Assembly: GCA_023426245.1 (NCBI GenBank)
Contig: JAFABB010000024.1
Span: 124,001-188,000, forward strand
Length of the DNA: 64,000 nucleotides
Direction of reading: 5' to 3'
Source: Bacillota bacterium
GTDB taxonomy: Bacteria > Bacillota > UBA4882 > UBA8346
Both the position numbers and the translations under genes were made by a program. Numbering within the stretch: position 1 is the first letter of the stretch; each line of letters opens with the position of its first letter. This document shows, piece by piece, positions 25,023 to 34,818 of the stretch. The notes beneath the pieces were generated by a model that had not been told where the DNA came from, did no database searches, and saw only the letters and a list, made by a program, of their open reading frames with translations.

Positions 25023-28000
25023 TCAGAACGATAAATCCAGCGGTAACTGCTTGGGATCAATTACCTTATTCAAAACTGCAAACAGTTCGTCAAATACATA
25101 AGGCTTGGTTACCACTCCGTTAAAACCATACCTCTCATAATCAGACATCACCGGGTCGCTGGCATAACCGCTGGAAATGATGGCTTTAATCTCCGGATCA
25201 AACTGGCGCAGGATGGCCATGGTTTCAATGCCACCCAAACCGCCGGGTATTGTCAAGTCCATGATTACCACGTCAAACGGTTCACTGGTTTCTTTGGCTT
25301 TTTTATATAAGTCGATGGCTTCCTTCCCATCCCTGGCCAAGGTAACCCGGTATCCGAAACAAGCCAGCATCTCTCCGCCCACATTGCGGATGGTGTCTTC
25401 ATCATCCATCAGGAGTATTTTCGCTTCCCCACTGGCGGCAATCTCTCTTTGGGCATCTGTAAGGGCCAATTCGGCGATTGATGCCGGAAGATAAATATAA
25501 AAGGTAGAACCGATTCTCGGCGTAGATTCCACTTCCAGATAGCCGTCATGTTTTTTGATGATGGAATAGGAACTTGACAGGCCAAGGCCGTTCCCCGTTT
25601 TTTTAGTGGTGAAAAACGGGTCGAAGATTTTATCGATGATTTCCGGAGGAATGCCGGTACCTTGATCCTTAACCGTCAATTTGACATACTGACCGGGATT
25701 ATAGTGGTTTTCATTCCCCACCAAAACATTTTCGGCGTATATTTCAAGGGTGCCTCCGTCGGGCATCGCCTGCTCGGCGTTGATGGCTAGATTGTTTAAT
25801 ACCTGAGCTATTTGGCCTTCATCGATATCTACGATCCAAAGATCCTCCGGAAGGTGAAATTCCGCCTTAACTTTGGAACCGCTCAAGGCGAACTGGATTG
25901 TATCCTTTATTAGTTTGACAATGGAAACGGACTTTTTAACCGGCTCACCGCCTTTGGCAAAAGTCAGCAGCTGCTTGGTGAGGTTACTGGCCTTGCGGGT
26001 GATTTCAATGGTACTATCCATATAATTCGAGATATCTTGATGCTTTTTTAGCTTAATCATAGCCAGTTGCAAATTGGCCAATATCCCCGCCAGAATATTA
26101 TTAAAATCATGAGCCACCCCCCCGGCCAGAACTCCCAATGATTCGAGCTTGGCTGCCTTGAAAAGTTCCTGCTCGGTTCGTTGTTTCTCGGTGATGTCCT
26201 GAAAGACTGCAACGGTTCCGATCATGCGTCCGTCCAATGTCACAATGGGTGAACTATTCAGGGAGATCGGAATCTCCCGTAAATCGCGGGTGACTAATAT
26301 CGGATTTTTGGATTCCGTGAGGGTATCGGTTATTAAAATAGGTTTACTGGTTCTATCATCCACAACATAAAATATCTTTGTAACTAGTTGTCCAAAGGCC
26401 TCAATTGGACTATACCCGATTAACCGGGCAGCGGTTTCGTTAATAAATAGAATTCGCGCTTCCAGGTCAAAAGCTAAAACTCCTTCCTTAATGGAATCTA
26501 AAGTGACTTTAAGCATACCCCTTTCGGATGCCAAGGTTTCTTCTTCTAACCGCTTACGATCAATAAGGTCGGCGGCTTGCCGGACCAGAATGTCCCATAC
26601 ACGTAAATCACGTTCGGAAGGCTCATGTGGATAGCTCCAGTGCGTGGAGATCGTACCCACCAGCTTGCCTCGACGCGAGAAAAGAGGCGTCGTCTGGCAG
26701 GAGCGGATGCCTGTTTGCCGAAAAGTAGCCAAATCTTCCGTACCCCGCATGTAGTCACATTGCTCCACATCAGACACGATGACACGCTGCCCAGTACGTA
26801 AAGCCTCACTGCAAGTCCCGTTCCTGGAGACACCCACCCACTCCCAGAATTTCGCCGCTGCAGGGTTAAACCCATAGAATGCCAGCAGCTTGAGCTCACC
26901 TCCCTGGCCTCGCTCCGGGTAGAGCATCTGTATGCTCGCATATTCCGAATGCATGATCTGTACGGCGGCATTGATAATCTTTTCATAGAGCGCCCCGGCA
27001 TCTTCCTCATTAATTATCTCAGCACTTACACTCTGTAAAAGTTTGGTGTCAGCCAACTCCGCTTCAAGGTGTACCCGGCTCTCTCGCAACGCCTCCTCGG
27101 CCTTCACGCGTTCCATGGCCAACCCGGTGCGTTCGGCGGTTTCATGGATCAGCTCAACTTCTTCCGGCGTCCAATTGCGTGGGGTAGTTTGCCGGACGGC
27201 AAGCGTGCCAACAAGCTTGCCGTCCTTGATGAACGGCACGGAAACAATAGCTCGGAAATTGAGGGCAAGCGCGCGCGTACGCTCCTCATCGGAAAATTTG
27301 GGGAAAGAAAGCACATCCGGTATTACCAAATTTCCGCCCGCGTTCATTATGGCTAACGACGCGGGATAGCTGCCTAACTTATACGTTCCAGATAAGTTCT
27401 GTTTTATATCGATCAGCTTCTCGCTTTGAACCACGATAGAATCTTCAATGATTTCGTTATAACTTGATTCCGATACGCCCAAATGCCCGGCGAGCAGGGA
27501 TGTGACAGCATCCCAGATGGATTTGACTTCGGATAACGGCCGCAGTATATCGCTCAACTTGAGAAGGTACGCGTGCCGCTCCTCGCTCTCCCGCAGCGTC
27601 TCCTCAACCTTTTTGCGTTCGGTGATGTCCTCAATCATCGCGAGGCCCAGCCTTTCGCCGTTTCCTCCAAGCATGACGGATCCGATCAGCTTGACCCAGA
27701 TGACCTGCCCATTCTTCCGAATGTAACGTTTTTCAATTTCATAGAAGTCCCTCTTGCCTTCTTTTAACTCCATAACCAATGGCATTTCAATATTAAGGTC
27801 CTCTGGGTGCGTAAATTCTGAAAACGCCATGCCCAGCAATTCTTCCTTGCCATACCCCAGCATATCTTCTATAGCCGGATTGCTTTGCACCACGCGTCCT
27901 TCCATATCACCAGCAACAATGCCGATCTGGGAACGCTCAAAGACTGCGTGGAAATTGGCTTCGCTGATTTTCAGCGTTTCCTCGGACTTTGCCCGTTCCA

Positions 28001-31000
28001 CAGCCAACCAGATGCGCTCCGTTGCTTCTTCCATAAGCGCTACTTCACTCTTTGTCCAGTTTCGTGGCTGGCTGCAGTGAACGCCAAAAGCAGCTATTTG
28101 CCTGCCATGCCTGATAACCGGTACTCTTACCCATGACCTTATGTTAAGAGAGGTGTACATATTGCGGTCATATTCATCTGGAAGGTCATCGGCTTTTAAA
28201 TCGCAAACAACTTCGGTATTTTCCAGGTTGCTTTTCTTGCTGTAATTTGATATAGGAACAGGCCCAAGCGGAAGAGAAAAGCCGGGCTTGTGATATAAAT
28301 GCTGCAGTTCATAATGCTCTTTGCCGTTGACTAATATAAATTCAGCATAGAAAGCCCTGTCCGCATTCAAATGCTCGCCCAGCAGTCGTTCAGCAGTTAC
28401 CTGTATCGCTGTGGGATCGGACAACGACCGGATCGTGTCGCTGAGCCTCAGCATAAACGCCTGCCGCTTTTCACTTTCTCGTAATGCCGCTTCCATCCTC
28501 TTGAGCTCTGTCAGGTCTACTGTTGTGACCAGCACCAGGTCCGGCCCTAGTTCTATCAGCCTGGTCAAGTGGTATGTGTCGGTCAGGGTGGAGTGGACCT
28601 CCTCAGACAAAGTTCCTGAGCTGGCTTTCAGCCTTTTCATCATGCCGATCGTATTGGTTGTGAACTCAGGCGGCCATAGCTCGGAGTATCGCCTGTTAAC
28701 GATTTCGTCGATGCTTTTGCCCACAGACCTAAGTGTATCGCGGTCGGCTTGATTGCCGTCAATGTAGATCAGGTCAGTTATCCCGCCTTGCTCGTCAAGA
28801 ACCAGGCGCAGGAGATATACTGCAGCCTGCGTGTTCTCGAAAAGCGCGTGATATTTTGCCTCGCTCTCGCGCAGCGCTTCCTCCATCTGCTTGCGTTCGG
28901 TGATGTCCCGGAATGAAGAGACATTTCCCTTGTAATTCCGCTGGGCATCCCTCATTACGCTGCAAATGACGCTGGTGTATACTTCTTTTCCATCCCTGTT
29001 CCTATAGATGGCTTCTCCGGTATAACCGTTGTTCTTCAGGATATTGGCGATGCTCTCCTCCCGGTTTGATGGCGATATCATTTTGAATATTTCCTTTGAC
29101 GAACTACCGATAGCTTCCTGTGCTGTCCAGCCAAATATTTTTTCTGCCATCTTATTCCAAAAGGTGATGTTAAAATTCTCATCCACAGCGCAGATAGCTT
29201 CTTGCAGGCTGGCAAGCATATGCGCTTGAAAAGTCAGGATTTCCTCCATATTCTTGCGCCCAGTGATGTCGCTCGCCGTCCCGATCCATTCCACAATCTC
29301 ACCGCTGGCATCCAGTAATGGGACTGCGCGCGAATGCGTCCAGCCCAGAATACCATCCACCTGCAAGACCCTGTGCTCAAGCTCGAAGACGTTCTTGTTA
29401 CGTATCGCCTCGTTTATAACCTCCAGCACATGCGGCTGGTCGTCCGGGTGAATATATTTATCAAGCCAGGAACTGTTAGGGCTGTCGGTATCCGGGATGA
29501 AGTCCTTGCCTTGCAAATAACGCATTTCGTCCCAATCCGGGCTCATCCGGTATACCACGTCAAAACTGGCGGTAACGAGTGCGCGCAGGCGCTCCTCGCT
29601 TTGGCGGATTCGTTCGGCGTATTCCTTACGCATCCGGGCCATGTCCAGGTGTGCCGCCACGCGCGCCAGCAGCTCCCGGGTGCTGAAAGGCTTTATAAGA
29701 TAATCGTCCGCACCATGTTCCATGCCTTCAACCCGGGATTCCTCGCCCGCCCTTGCGGATAGCAAGATGACCGGAATGGTCTTTAAGGCATCGTCCGCCC
29801 GTATTTCCCTCATCAGACCGAAACCGTCCAGGTTGGGCATCATTACATCGCCGAGGATCAAATCCGGACGTTGTTCCCGGGCGGCTGACAGCGCCGCCAG
29901 ACCGTCCGGAACGGTCACAACATGGTAGCGTTCGGCCAGGAGACGGGCAAGATAAAGGCACATATCGGCGTTGTCGTCGGCAATCAAGATAACCGGGCGG
30001 TCTGCATCTTCCTCTGCACTTACCGGACATGGAACAGAGAATGTTTCACGGTCCAGGAACAACGGGGCCGTGTCCCCGGAAATCGGTTCTTCCGGCAGCC
30101 ACCGGAGCGCCTCTTCCACGAAAGGAAAAGCTCCGACTGCGGTAGAGGCCAACGTTCGGCTGCTTCCGATGCGATCTGGAGGCAAATGTTCCTTGCCCAA
30201 AGGAAGGGTAATTGTAAAGGTAGTGCCAATCCCGAGACGGCTTTCGGCATGAATGGAACCGCCGTGAATCTTAACCAACTCCTGCACCAGTGCAAGGCCG
30301 ATGCCGCTGCCCTCATGGGTACGGCTTCGCATGTTCTGAACGCGGTGAAACCGTTCGAATAGACGCGGCATCTCTTCGGCCGGGATACCAACGCCCGGGT
30401 CCCGTATTTTAAGGACGGCACATGAGCCTTCCAGACAAAGCTTGACTTCAATTTCGCCCTCAAAGGTGAACTTGAAGGCGTTGGAGAGCAGGTTGAGCAC
30501 GATCTTCTCCCACATCTCACGATCTATGTAGACCGGCTCGGGCAACGGGGCGCAGTCCACGTTCAGGTGCAGGCCGGCTTTCTCGATCGCCGAACGGAAG
30601 ACACTGGCCAGTTCAGCCGTGTAGTTGGCCAGGTCCGTAGGCTCATAAGAAGCCTGCATGCGTCCGGCCTCAATCCGGGAGAAGTCCAGCAGGGTGTTCA
30701 CCAGTTTCAACAGGCGCAGGCCATTTCTGTGGGCCAGGGAAACCTGCTCTCTCGCATCGAGCGGCAAGCCTGCACCGGCCTTGGTAAGAAGCTCCTCCAT
30801 GGGGCCGAGCATCAGCGTCAGCGGCGTCCGGAATTCGTGGCTGACATTGGAGAAAAAAATTGTTTTGGCGCGGTCAAGTTCGGCCAGAGCTTCGGCCCGG
30901 CGCCTCTCCTGTTCAAAGGCATCGGCGTTGGCAATCATCGACGCAATCTTCTCAGAGGTCAACTCGAAGAAGCACCGGTAGGCATCGTCAAAGGCCCGGC

Positions 31001-32699
31001 GTGGACTGATTCCCAGCACCAGCAGTCCGGCAGCGGCTTGTTGGTTCGGCTGCATCAGTGGCAGAACCGCTGCCGAATGTGGAGGATCGGGCCAGTGACG
31101 TGCGGAAATATCGCCAAAAAGGCCTTGGAGACGCTCTACGAGCGCCATTGTCCCGCTCGCGGCAACCCCTGACAGAGGCCAACCCTTTTCATTTGCCGCC
31201 GTCAGATCCACCTTGACCGGGGCAGCTTGAGAGGCGGCGGGCAGTCCTGAGCGTCCTGCCAGACGGGCCGTCTTTCCATCCTTGTCCAACAAATAAATAA
31301 GGGAGAATGGCATATCGATAGCATAGCCATCCAGAATCTGTGCCACATCTTCCGCTGCTTTCATGGGATTTTTGGCATCAGACTTTAAATTGCTGAGTGT
31401 CGTCAGTCTCCGTTCATAGAACACGCGGTCGGTAATCTCCACCGCGACACAGAAGATACCCCCCACTGCTCCCGACTCGTCACGTGCCGCCCCGTATGAG
31501 AACTGAAAGTGCGTTTCCTCTTTATATCCTTTTCTTTGCATTTCAAAGAGAAAATCCTCTGTCGAGAAAGGAACTCCGGTCTTCATCACCTCCCGGAGCA
31601 GGGGGCCGATAACGTCAAAGATTTCATCCCAGACCGCCTCGCAGGTCTGGCCAAGCGCCCACGGGTGCTTATCCGCCAGCATGGGGATGTAGGCGTCGTT
31701 ATATAACACTGCCAGCTCCGGCCCCCAAAAGAGGACAATAGGAAAATGGGTAGTGAGACAGATGTTAACCGCCGATCGCAAACTTTGCGGCCAGCCCGCC
31801 ACCGGGCCGAACGGGGTGTCAGAGAAATCAAATGTGCGCATCATGGTGGCCATTTCGCTGTCGCCCGCCAAAAAATCGTCGTCTCTTCGCGCATTCTCAG
31901 ATAAACGGCCCTCGCTCTCTATCAGCGCCTCCTCGGCTCGTTTGCGCTGGGTAACATCACGGCTGCTCATGATGATGCCTGATATTTCCCCCTGATCGCC
32001 GAGCAATGGTTTCGCAATAGTCTCCAGCCAGACATAATGACCGTCGGCATGCTTGAGACGGTATGTACACTGCCATTGAGCAGTAGTATCAATTACACGC
32101 TGGAAAGCGGCTTCCGCTTCTTGGCTATCATCAGGATGGAGCAAAAGAAAGGCGTTTTTGCCGACTAAAGCCTCCGGATCGTATCCCAAGACGTTTCTAT
32201 ATGAGGGGCTGACATATTGATAATTAGCGTGGATATCCTTGATGGCGACTAGATCGAGCATATTATCGGTGATCATGCTCAGGGTGGATTCCGCTTGCAG
32301 CAAGGTATCCTCTACTTGCTTGCACCCGGTGATATTGCAGAAATAGACGGCTAGCCCCTCGTCCGGAGTTGGATAGGCGTTGACATTTACGCAGGCCTCA
32401 AGGTTGGGGAAGGGAGTCTCCCAATGGACAGGGATGCGCTCACTCGCAGCTTTGTGGTGCATCTCCCAACTTAAGGTCTTCTCTGGCTCAGGGAACATAT
32501 CCCAGAGCACAGTTCCCAAAAGCTCTTCCCGGCGGCGGTGCCACCACTCTTCCGCCCTATGGTTGATGTAAGTGAAGCGCCAGTTGGAATCGACGGCATA
32601 GAAGGCGTCGGTGATGCTCTCCAGAATTTCGCTGGGACTTAACCTTAAAGTCTGTTCTTTAGAATTTTTTCTAGACCGTTTTACGGTCTTCTTTTTCAT
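25023..32699 (-). CDS. Giant multi-PAS/GAF hybrid histidine kinase with two kinase-receiver modules
   Basis: 2558 residues, no membrane segment or signal peptide, so a cytoplasmic integrator of small-molecule, redox or light-type signals. Order: PAS 22-128, PAS 135-255, atypical PAS 285-425, GAF 430-595, HisKA with His621 (NVSHEFRTP), HATPase 730-835, receiver 901-1015 with Asp951; then PAS 1035-1150, 1155-1270, 1280-1400, GAF 1405-1570, PAS 1575-1695, GAF 1705-1870, GAF 1880-2050, PAS 2055-2170, HisKA with His2197 (GGVAHDFNNIL), HATPase 2295-2405, receiver 2426-2545 with Asp2481. Linkers end in the ITERK/EEALRESE coiled coils typical of PAS chains. No output domain and no DNA-binding partner next to it. 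The two halves look like two separate hybrid kinases joined head to tail. It forms its own transcription unit. Confidence 0.9.
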   Translation of the reverse strand: MKKKTVKRSRKNSKEQTLRLSPSEILESITDAFYAVDSNWRFTYINHRAEEWWHRRREELLGTVLWDMFPEPEKTLSWEMHHKAASERIPVHWETPFPNLEACVNVNAYPTPDEGLAVYFCNITGCKQVEDTLLQAESTLSMITDNMLDLVAIKDIHANYQYVSPSYRNVLGYDPEALVGKNAFLLLHPDDSQEAEAAFQRVIDTTAQWQCTYRLKHADGHYVWLETIAKPLLGDQGEISGIIMSSRDVTQRKRAEEALIESEGRLSENARRDDDFLAGDSEMATMMRTFDFSDTPFGPVAGWPQSLRSAVNICLTTHFPIVLFWGPELAVLYNDAYIPMLADKHPWALGQTCEAVWDEIFDVIGPLLREVMKTGVPFSTEDFLFEMQRKGYKEETHFQFSYGAARDESGAVGGIFCVAVEITDRVFYERRLTTLSNLKSDAKNPMKAAEDVAQILDGYAIDMPFSLIYLLDKDGKTARLAGRSGLPAASQAAPVKVDLTAANEKGWPLSGVAASGTMALVERLQGLFGDISARHWPDPPHSAAVLPLMQPNQQAAAGLLVLGISPRRAFDDAYRCFFELTSEKIASMIANADAFEQERRRAEALAELDRAKTIFFSNVSHEFRTPLTLMLGPMEELLTKAGAGLPLDAREQVSLAHRNGLRLLKLVNTLLDFSRIEAGRMQASYEPTDLANYTAELASVFRSAIEKAGLHLNVDCAPLPEPVYIDREMWEKIVLNLLSNAFKFTFEGEIEVKLCLEGSCAVLKIRDPGVGIPAEEMPRLFERFHRVQNMRSRTHEGSGIGLALVQELVKIHGGSIHAESRLGIGTTFTITLPLGKEHLPPDRIGSSRTLASTAVGAFPFVEEALRWLPEEPISGDTAPLFLDRETFSVPCPVSAEEDADRPVILIADDNADMCLYLARLLAERYHVVTVPDGLAALSAAREQRPDLILGDVMMPNLDGFGLMREIRADDALKTIPVILLSARAGEESRVEGMEHGADDYLIKPFSTRELLARVAAHLDMARMRKEYAERIRQSEERLRALVTASFDVVYRMSPDWDEMRYLQGKDFIPDTDSPNSSWLDKYIHPDDQPHVLEVINEAIRNKNVFELEHRVLQVDGILGWTHSRAVPLLDASGEIVEWIGTASDITGRKNMEEILTFQAHMLASLQEAICAVDENFNITFWNKMAEKIFGWTAQEAIGSSSKEIFKMISPSNREESIANILKNNGYTGEAIYRNRDGKEVYTSVICSVMRDAQRNYKGNVSSFRDITERKQMEEALRESEAKYHALFENTQAAVYLLRLVLDEQGGITDLIYIDGNQADRDTLRSVGKSIDEIVNRRYSELWPPEFTTNTIGMMKRLKASSGTLSEEVHSTLTDTYHLTRLIELGPDLVLVTTVDLTELKRMEAALRESEKRQAFMLRLSDTIRSLSDPTAIQVTAERLLGEHLNADRAFYAEFILVNGKEHYELQHLYHKPGFSLPLGPVPISNYSKKSNLENTEVVCDLKADDLPDEYDRNMYTSLNIRSWVRVPVIRHGRQIAAFGVHCSQPRNWTKSEVALMEEATERIWLAVERAKSEETLKISEANFHAVFERSQIGIVAGDMEGRVVQSNPAIEDMLGYGKEELLGMAFSEFTHPEDLNIEMPLVMELKEGKRDFYEIEKRYIRKNGQVIWVKLIGSVMLGGNGERLGLAMIEDITERKKVEETLRESEERHAYLLKLSDILRPLSEVKSIWDAVTSLLAGHLGVSESSYNEIIEDSIVVQSEKLIDIKQNLSGTYKLGSYPASLAIMNAGGNLVIPDVLSFPKFSDEERTRALALNFRAIVSVPFIKDGKLVGTLAVRQTTPRNWTPEEVELIHETAERTGLAMERVKAEEALRESRVHLEAELADTKLLQSVSAEIINEEDAGALYEKIINAAVQIMHSEYASIQMLYPERGQGGELKLLAFYGFNPAAAKFWEWVGVSRNGTCSEALRTGQRVIVSDVEQCDYMRGTEDLATFRQTGIRSCQTTPLFSRRGKLVGTISTHWSYPHEPSERDLRVWDILVRQAADLIDRKRLEEETLASERGMLKVTLDSIKEGVLAFDLEARILFINETAARLIGYSPIEAFGQLVTKIFYVVDDRTSKPILITDTLTESKNPILVTRDLREIPISLNSSPIVTLDGRMIGTVAVFQDITEKQRTEQELFKAAKLESLGVLAGGVAHDFNNILAGILANLQLAMIKLKKHQDISNYMDSTIEITRKASNLTKQLLTFAKGGEPVKKSVSIVKLIKDTIQFALSGSKVKAEFHLPEDLWIVDIDEGQIAQVLNNLAINAEQAMPDGGTLEIYAENVLVGNENHYNPGQYVKLTVKDQGTGIPPEIIDKIFDPFFTTKKTGNGLGLSSSYSIIKKHDGYLEVESTPRIGSTFYIYLPASIAELALTDAQREIAASGEAKILLMDDEDTIRNVGGEMLACFGYRVTLARDGKEAIDLYKKAKETSEPFDVVIMDLTIPGGLGGIETMAILRQFDPEIKAIISSGYASDPVMSDYERYGFNGVVTKPYVFDELFAVLNKVIDPKQLPLDLSF

Positions 32700-32864
32700 G
32701 ATGACAAGATCCCTGCTTTCTTTTTAAAACCAAGAAATAACGTCTTAGTTAAAGATCACAGATTATAAGATATTGTTTCGAAAAATAATTCGACAAATAT
32801 CGGGAAAAACATCCAAAAATAGAAATTAAAATACCAGGGAAATTACTATAAAAATTAAGACAAA

Positions 32865-32892
32865 AAAAACCGGCGTCATTAAACCGGTTTTT
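32865..32892. terminator. Bidirectional terminator
   Basis: AAAAACCGG pairs with CCGGTTTTT; on minus eight T follow. It lies after the tRNA genes on minus and upstream of the kinase. Confidence 0.6.
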
Positions 32893-32982
32893 CATTGCTT
32901 ATTCTAATATCAAAATTATTGTCAACGCCGATTTGATTTTGTGGACGTGGATATGCTAGCGGCTTATGTTCTTTCTTTACAC

Positions 32983-33011
32983 AAAAACCTGCCGTTTGGC
33001 AGGCTTTTTTT
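32983..33011 (-). terminator. Terminator of the tRNA operon
   Basis: CCTGCC-GTTT-GGCAGG stem just downstream of tRNA-Glu on minus, with TTTTT after it; T run also on plus. Confidence 0.7.
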
Positions 33012-33017
33012 AAAAAT

Positions 33018-33093
33018 TGGTAGTCCTAACGAGATTCGAACTCGTGTCTCCGCCGTGAGAGGGCGATGTCCTAGGCCTCTAGACGATAGGACC
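33018..33093 (-). tRNA. tRNA-Glu (CUC)
   Basis: 76 bases with encoded CCA. Acceptor GGTCCTA pairs with TAGGACT (first pair wobble), T-arm ACGAG-TTCGAAT-CTCGT, anticodon loop CTCTCAC giving CUC. Second gene of a two-tRNA unit. Its 3' 12-20 bases are repeated at 2865, 17015 and 24890. Confidence 0.95.
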
Positions 33094-33160
33094 AAATAAA
33101 GAGTAATTTGAAAAGGGTAAAGGGTAAAACTTTTCCCTTCTAGCTTTTCACCTGTTGTTT

Positions 33161-33234
33161 TGGCTGGGGGGGAAGGAATCGAACCCTCACAGACAGAGTC
33201 AGAGTCTGTTGTCCTACCGTTAGACGACCCCCCA
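33161..33234 (-). tRNA. tRNA-Gln (CUG)
   Basis: 74 bases with encoded CCA; acceptor TGGGGGG pairs with CCCCCCA, anticodon stem ACAGA/TCTGT around loop CTCTGAC giving CUG. First gene of the unit, 14 bases downstream of a strong promoter's -10. gltX lies 3.4 kb away. Confidence 0.95.
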
Positions 33235-33247
33235 ACGCGCATAATAT

Positions 33248-33276
33248 ATTATAGCAGCGATTATGAATACAGTCAA
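33248..33276 (-). promoter_or_regulatory. Sigma-A promoter of the tRNA operon
   Basis: TTGACT (33276-33271), 17-base spacer, TATAAT (33253-33248): near-consensus. Confidence 0.85.
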
Positions 33277-33372
33277 GCAAAAGTTATATTCCAGGCCAGG
33301 GAATTTTAATACCCTTTTTTCCAACACACCCAACATGGCCTATATAAAAACTTATATAAGGTATAAAAAATT

Positions 33373-33546
33373 TCAAACGATCAAATGATCAAAATTTACT
33401 GGATTATTCAATTCCCATTGTTCTTCGGCGTTATCTCGCAGATATCCCAGATGCGATCCGCTGATACTTTCCTTAAAGCGCTCGAACGATCCACGCTCGA
33501 GTATGCCGAGATACGGCTTGTTTTCGTTCAAATCATTTGGAAACAC
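33373..33546 (-). CDS. Short ORF overlapping the aldo-keto reductase stop, unknown
   Basis: 57 codons from GTG 33546, overlapping the reductase gene by 14 bases: contains KPYLGILERGSFERFKESIS and GSHLGYLRDNAEEQWELNNP. Codon use resembles a real gene (GC-rich third positions, CTG, CGC) and differs from the AT-rich DNA after it. I do not recognise the family; it may be the 3' remnant of a larger gene. Confidence 0.35.
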   Translation of the reverse strand: MFPNDLNENKPYLGILERGSFERFKESISGSHLGYLRDNAEEQWELNNPVNFDHLIV

Positions 33547-34588
33547 CTAGAATTGCAAATTTGATCCCAACTGTTGCCGCCATTTGAGCTATCGCTTTCG
33601 GATCGGAATTTTTAACGTTCACGTCGACACGAGGGGTGTACGATGCTTCTAACCTGTCTGCATCTTCGTCGGTCAGCTTGACCGAGAGCGCTTTAATCGC
33701 CTCATCGATGTGGCAGGTTTTGAGAGCTCCTACTATAGGTGCTGCAACAACTGGATTTCGGTACAACCAAGCAAGTGAGATTTCCGCACGGCTGACTCCA
33801 CGTTCCTCGGCAACTTTACCAATCGCCTCAACAATTTTCTGATCGGCCGCTGCAGTTGCCTTGAAGTATTTGGCAGCACCGGATTCGGCCTCGGAGCGAG
33901 TTGTTTTTTCACCCCACGGGCGAGCGAGGAGTCCACGTGAAAGCGGACTATAAACGATGGTCTGAATGCCTTCGTCGGCACAGAGCGGGATCATTTCGTT
34001 CTCTTCCTCCCGGGCGATCAAATTGTAGTTATGTTGCATTGATATAAAACGGGTCCAGCCGTTCATTTTTTGAAGATGAAGGGCTTTGGCAAACTGCCAC
34101 GTCCTCATGGTGGAGGCTCCCAAATAGCGTACTTTACCCATTTTGACAAGATCATGGAGAGCTTCAAGAGTCTCTTCCCACGGAGTGGATGGGTCAGCGC
34201 GATGTATCTGATAAAGGTCGATATAATCGGTTCCAAGACGTCTCAGGCTGTGATCGATCTCGGTCATAATCGCCTTACGCGAGAGACCGAAGGCATTAGG
34301 GCCTAAACGGGTGGGGGCGCCAAGTTTGGTGGCGATAACGACGTTCTCACGTTTAGCGAAATCCTTGAGCGCCTTGCCTACGTTCTCCTCGCTCGTCCCT
34401 TGGGAATACAGATTAGCGGTGTCAAAGAAGTTGATACCGGCCTCAATCGCATGTTTGATCACAGGGCGGCTACCTTCCTCGCCGAGCGCCCAAGTAGGAT
34501 GGCCCTTAGAAGGGTCTCCAAAACCCATGCAGCCGATGCAGATAGGTGAAACCTCGAGGCCAGAGTTGCCAAGCTTAATATATTGCAT
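33533..34588 (-). CDS. Aldo-keto reductase, YghZ/AKR11-like
   Basis: 351-residue NADPH-dependent oxidoreductase of the AKR TIM barrel. It has the tetrad elements Asp in FFDTANLYSQGTSEE, Tyr in the same motif, Lys in VIATKLG and His in DLYQIHRAD, plus the cofactor region YSPLSRGLLARPW. It probably reduces aldehydes or methylglyoxal-like compounds. GGAGG precedes the ATG. The AraC-type gene next upstream on the same strand is probably its regulator, but a strong terminator separates them, so the reductase needs its own promoter. Confidence 0.9.
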   Translation of the reverse strand: MQYIKLGNSGLEVSPICIGCMGFGDPSKGHPTWALGEEGSRPVIKHAIEAGINFFDTANLYSQGTSEENVGKALKDFAKRENVVIATKLGAPTRLGPNAFGLSRKAIMTEIDHSLRRLGTDYIDLYQIHRADPSTPWEETLEALHDLVKMGKVRYLGASTMRTWQFAKALHLQKMNGWTRFISMQHNYNLIAREEENEMIPLCADEGIQTIVYSPLSRGLLARPWGEKTTRSEAESGAAKYFKATAAADQKIVEAIGKVAEERGVSRAEISLAWLYRNPVVAAPIVGALKTCHIDEAIKALSVKLTDEDADRLEASYTPRVDVNVKNSDPKAIAQMAATVGIKFAILGVSK

Positions 34589-34728
34589 TTATACCTCCAA
34601 AAAATATGATATAAATCATTGAAACTATTCGTATTATACAGCGAATGCTCAAGCAACCGGTACCCCGATCCAATCAAAAAGTTGCCTAATTCTATCATAC
34701 TCAAGATGTAATAGAATCGTCGTAAAAA

Positions 34729-34765
34729 AAGAGCGTAATAGGCTATAACCGCCAATCACGCTCTT
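34729..34765 (-). terminator. Terminator of the AraC-type regulator gene
   Basis: AAGAGCGT (34729-34736) pairs with ACGCTCTT (34758-34765); on minus the stem is followed by seven T. The loop contains a second small stem (GGCGGTTATAGCC). Confidence 0.75.
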
Positions 34766-34818
34766 CGACATTTTAGATTAGTTTTTAATAAAATTACTTA
34801 AAACTCATCCTTTGCTCA

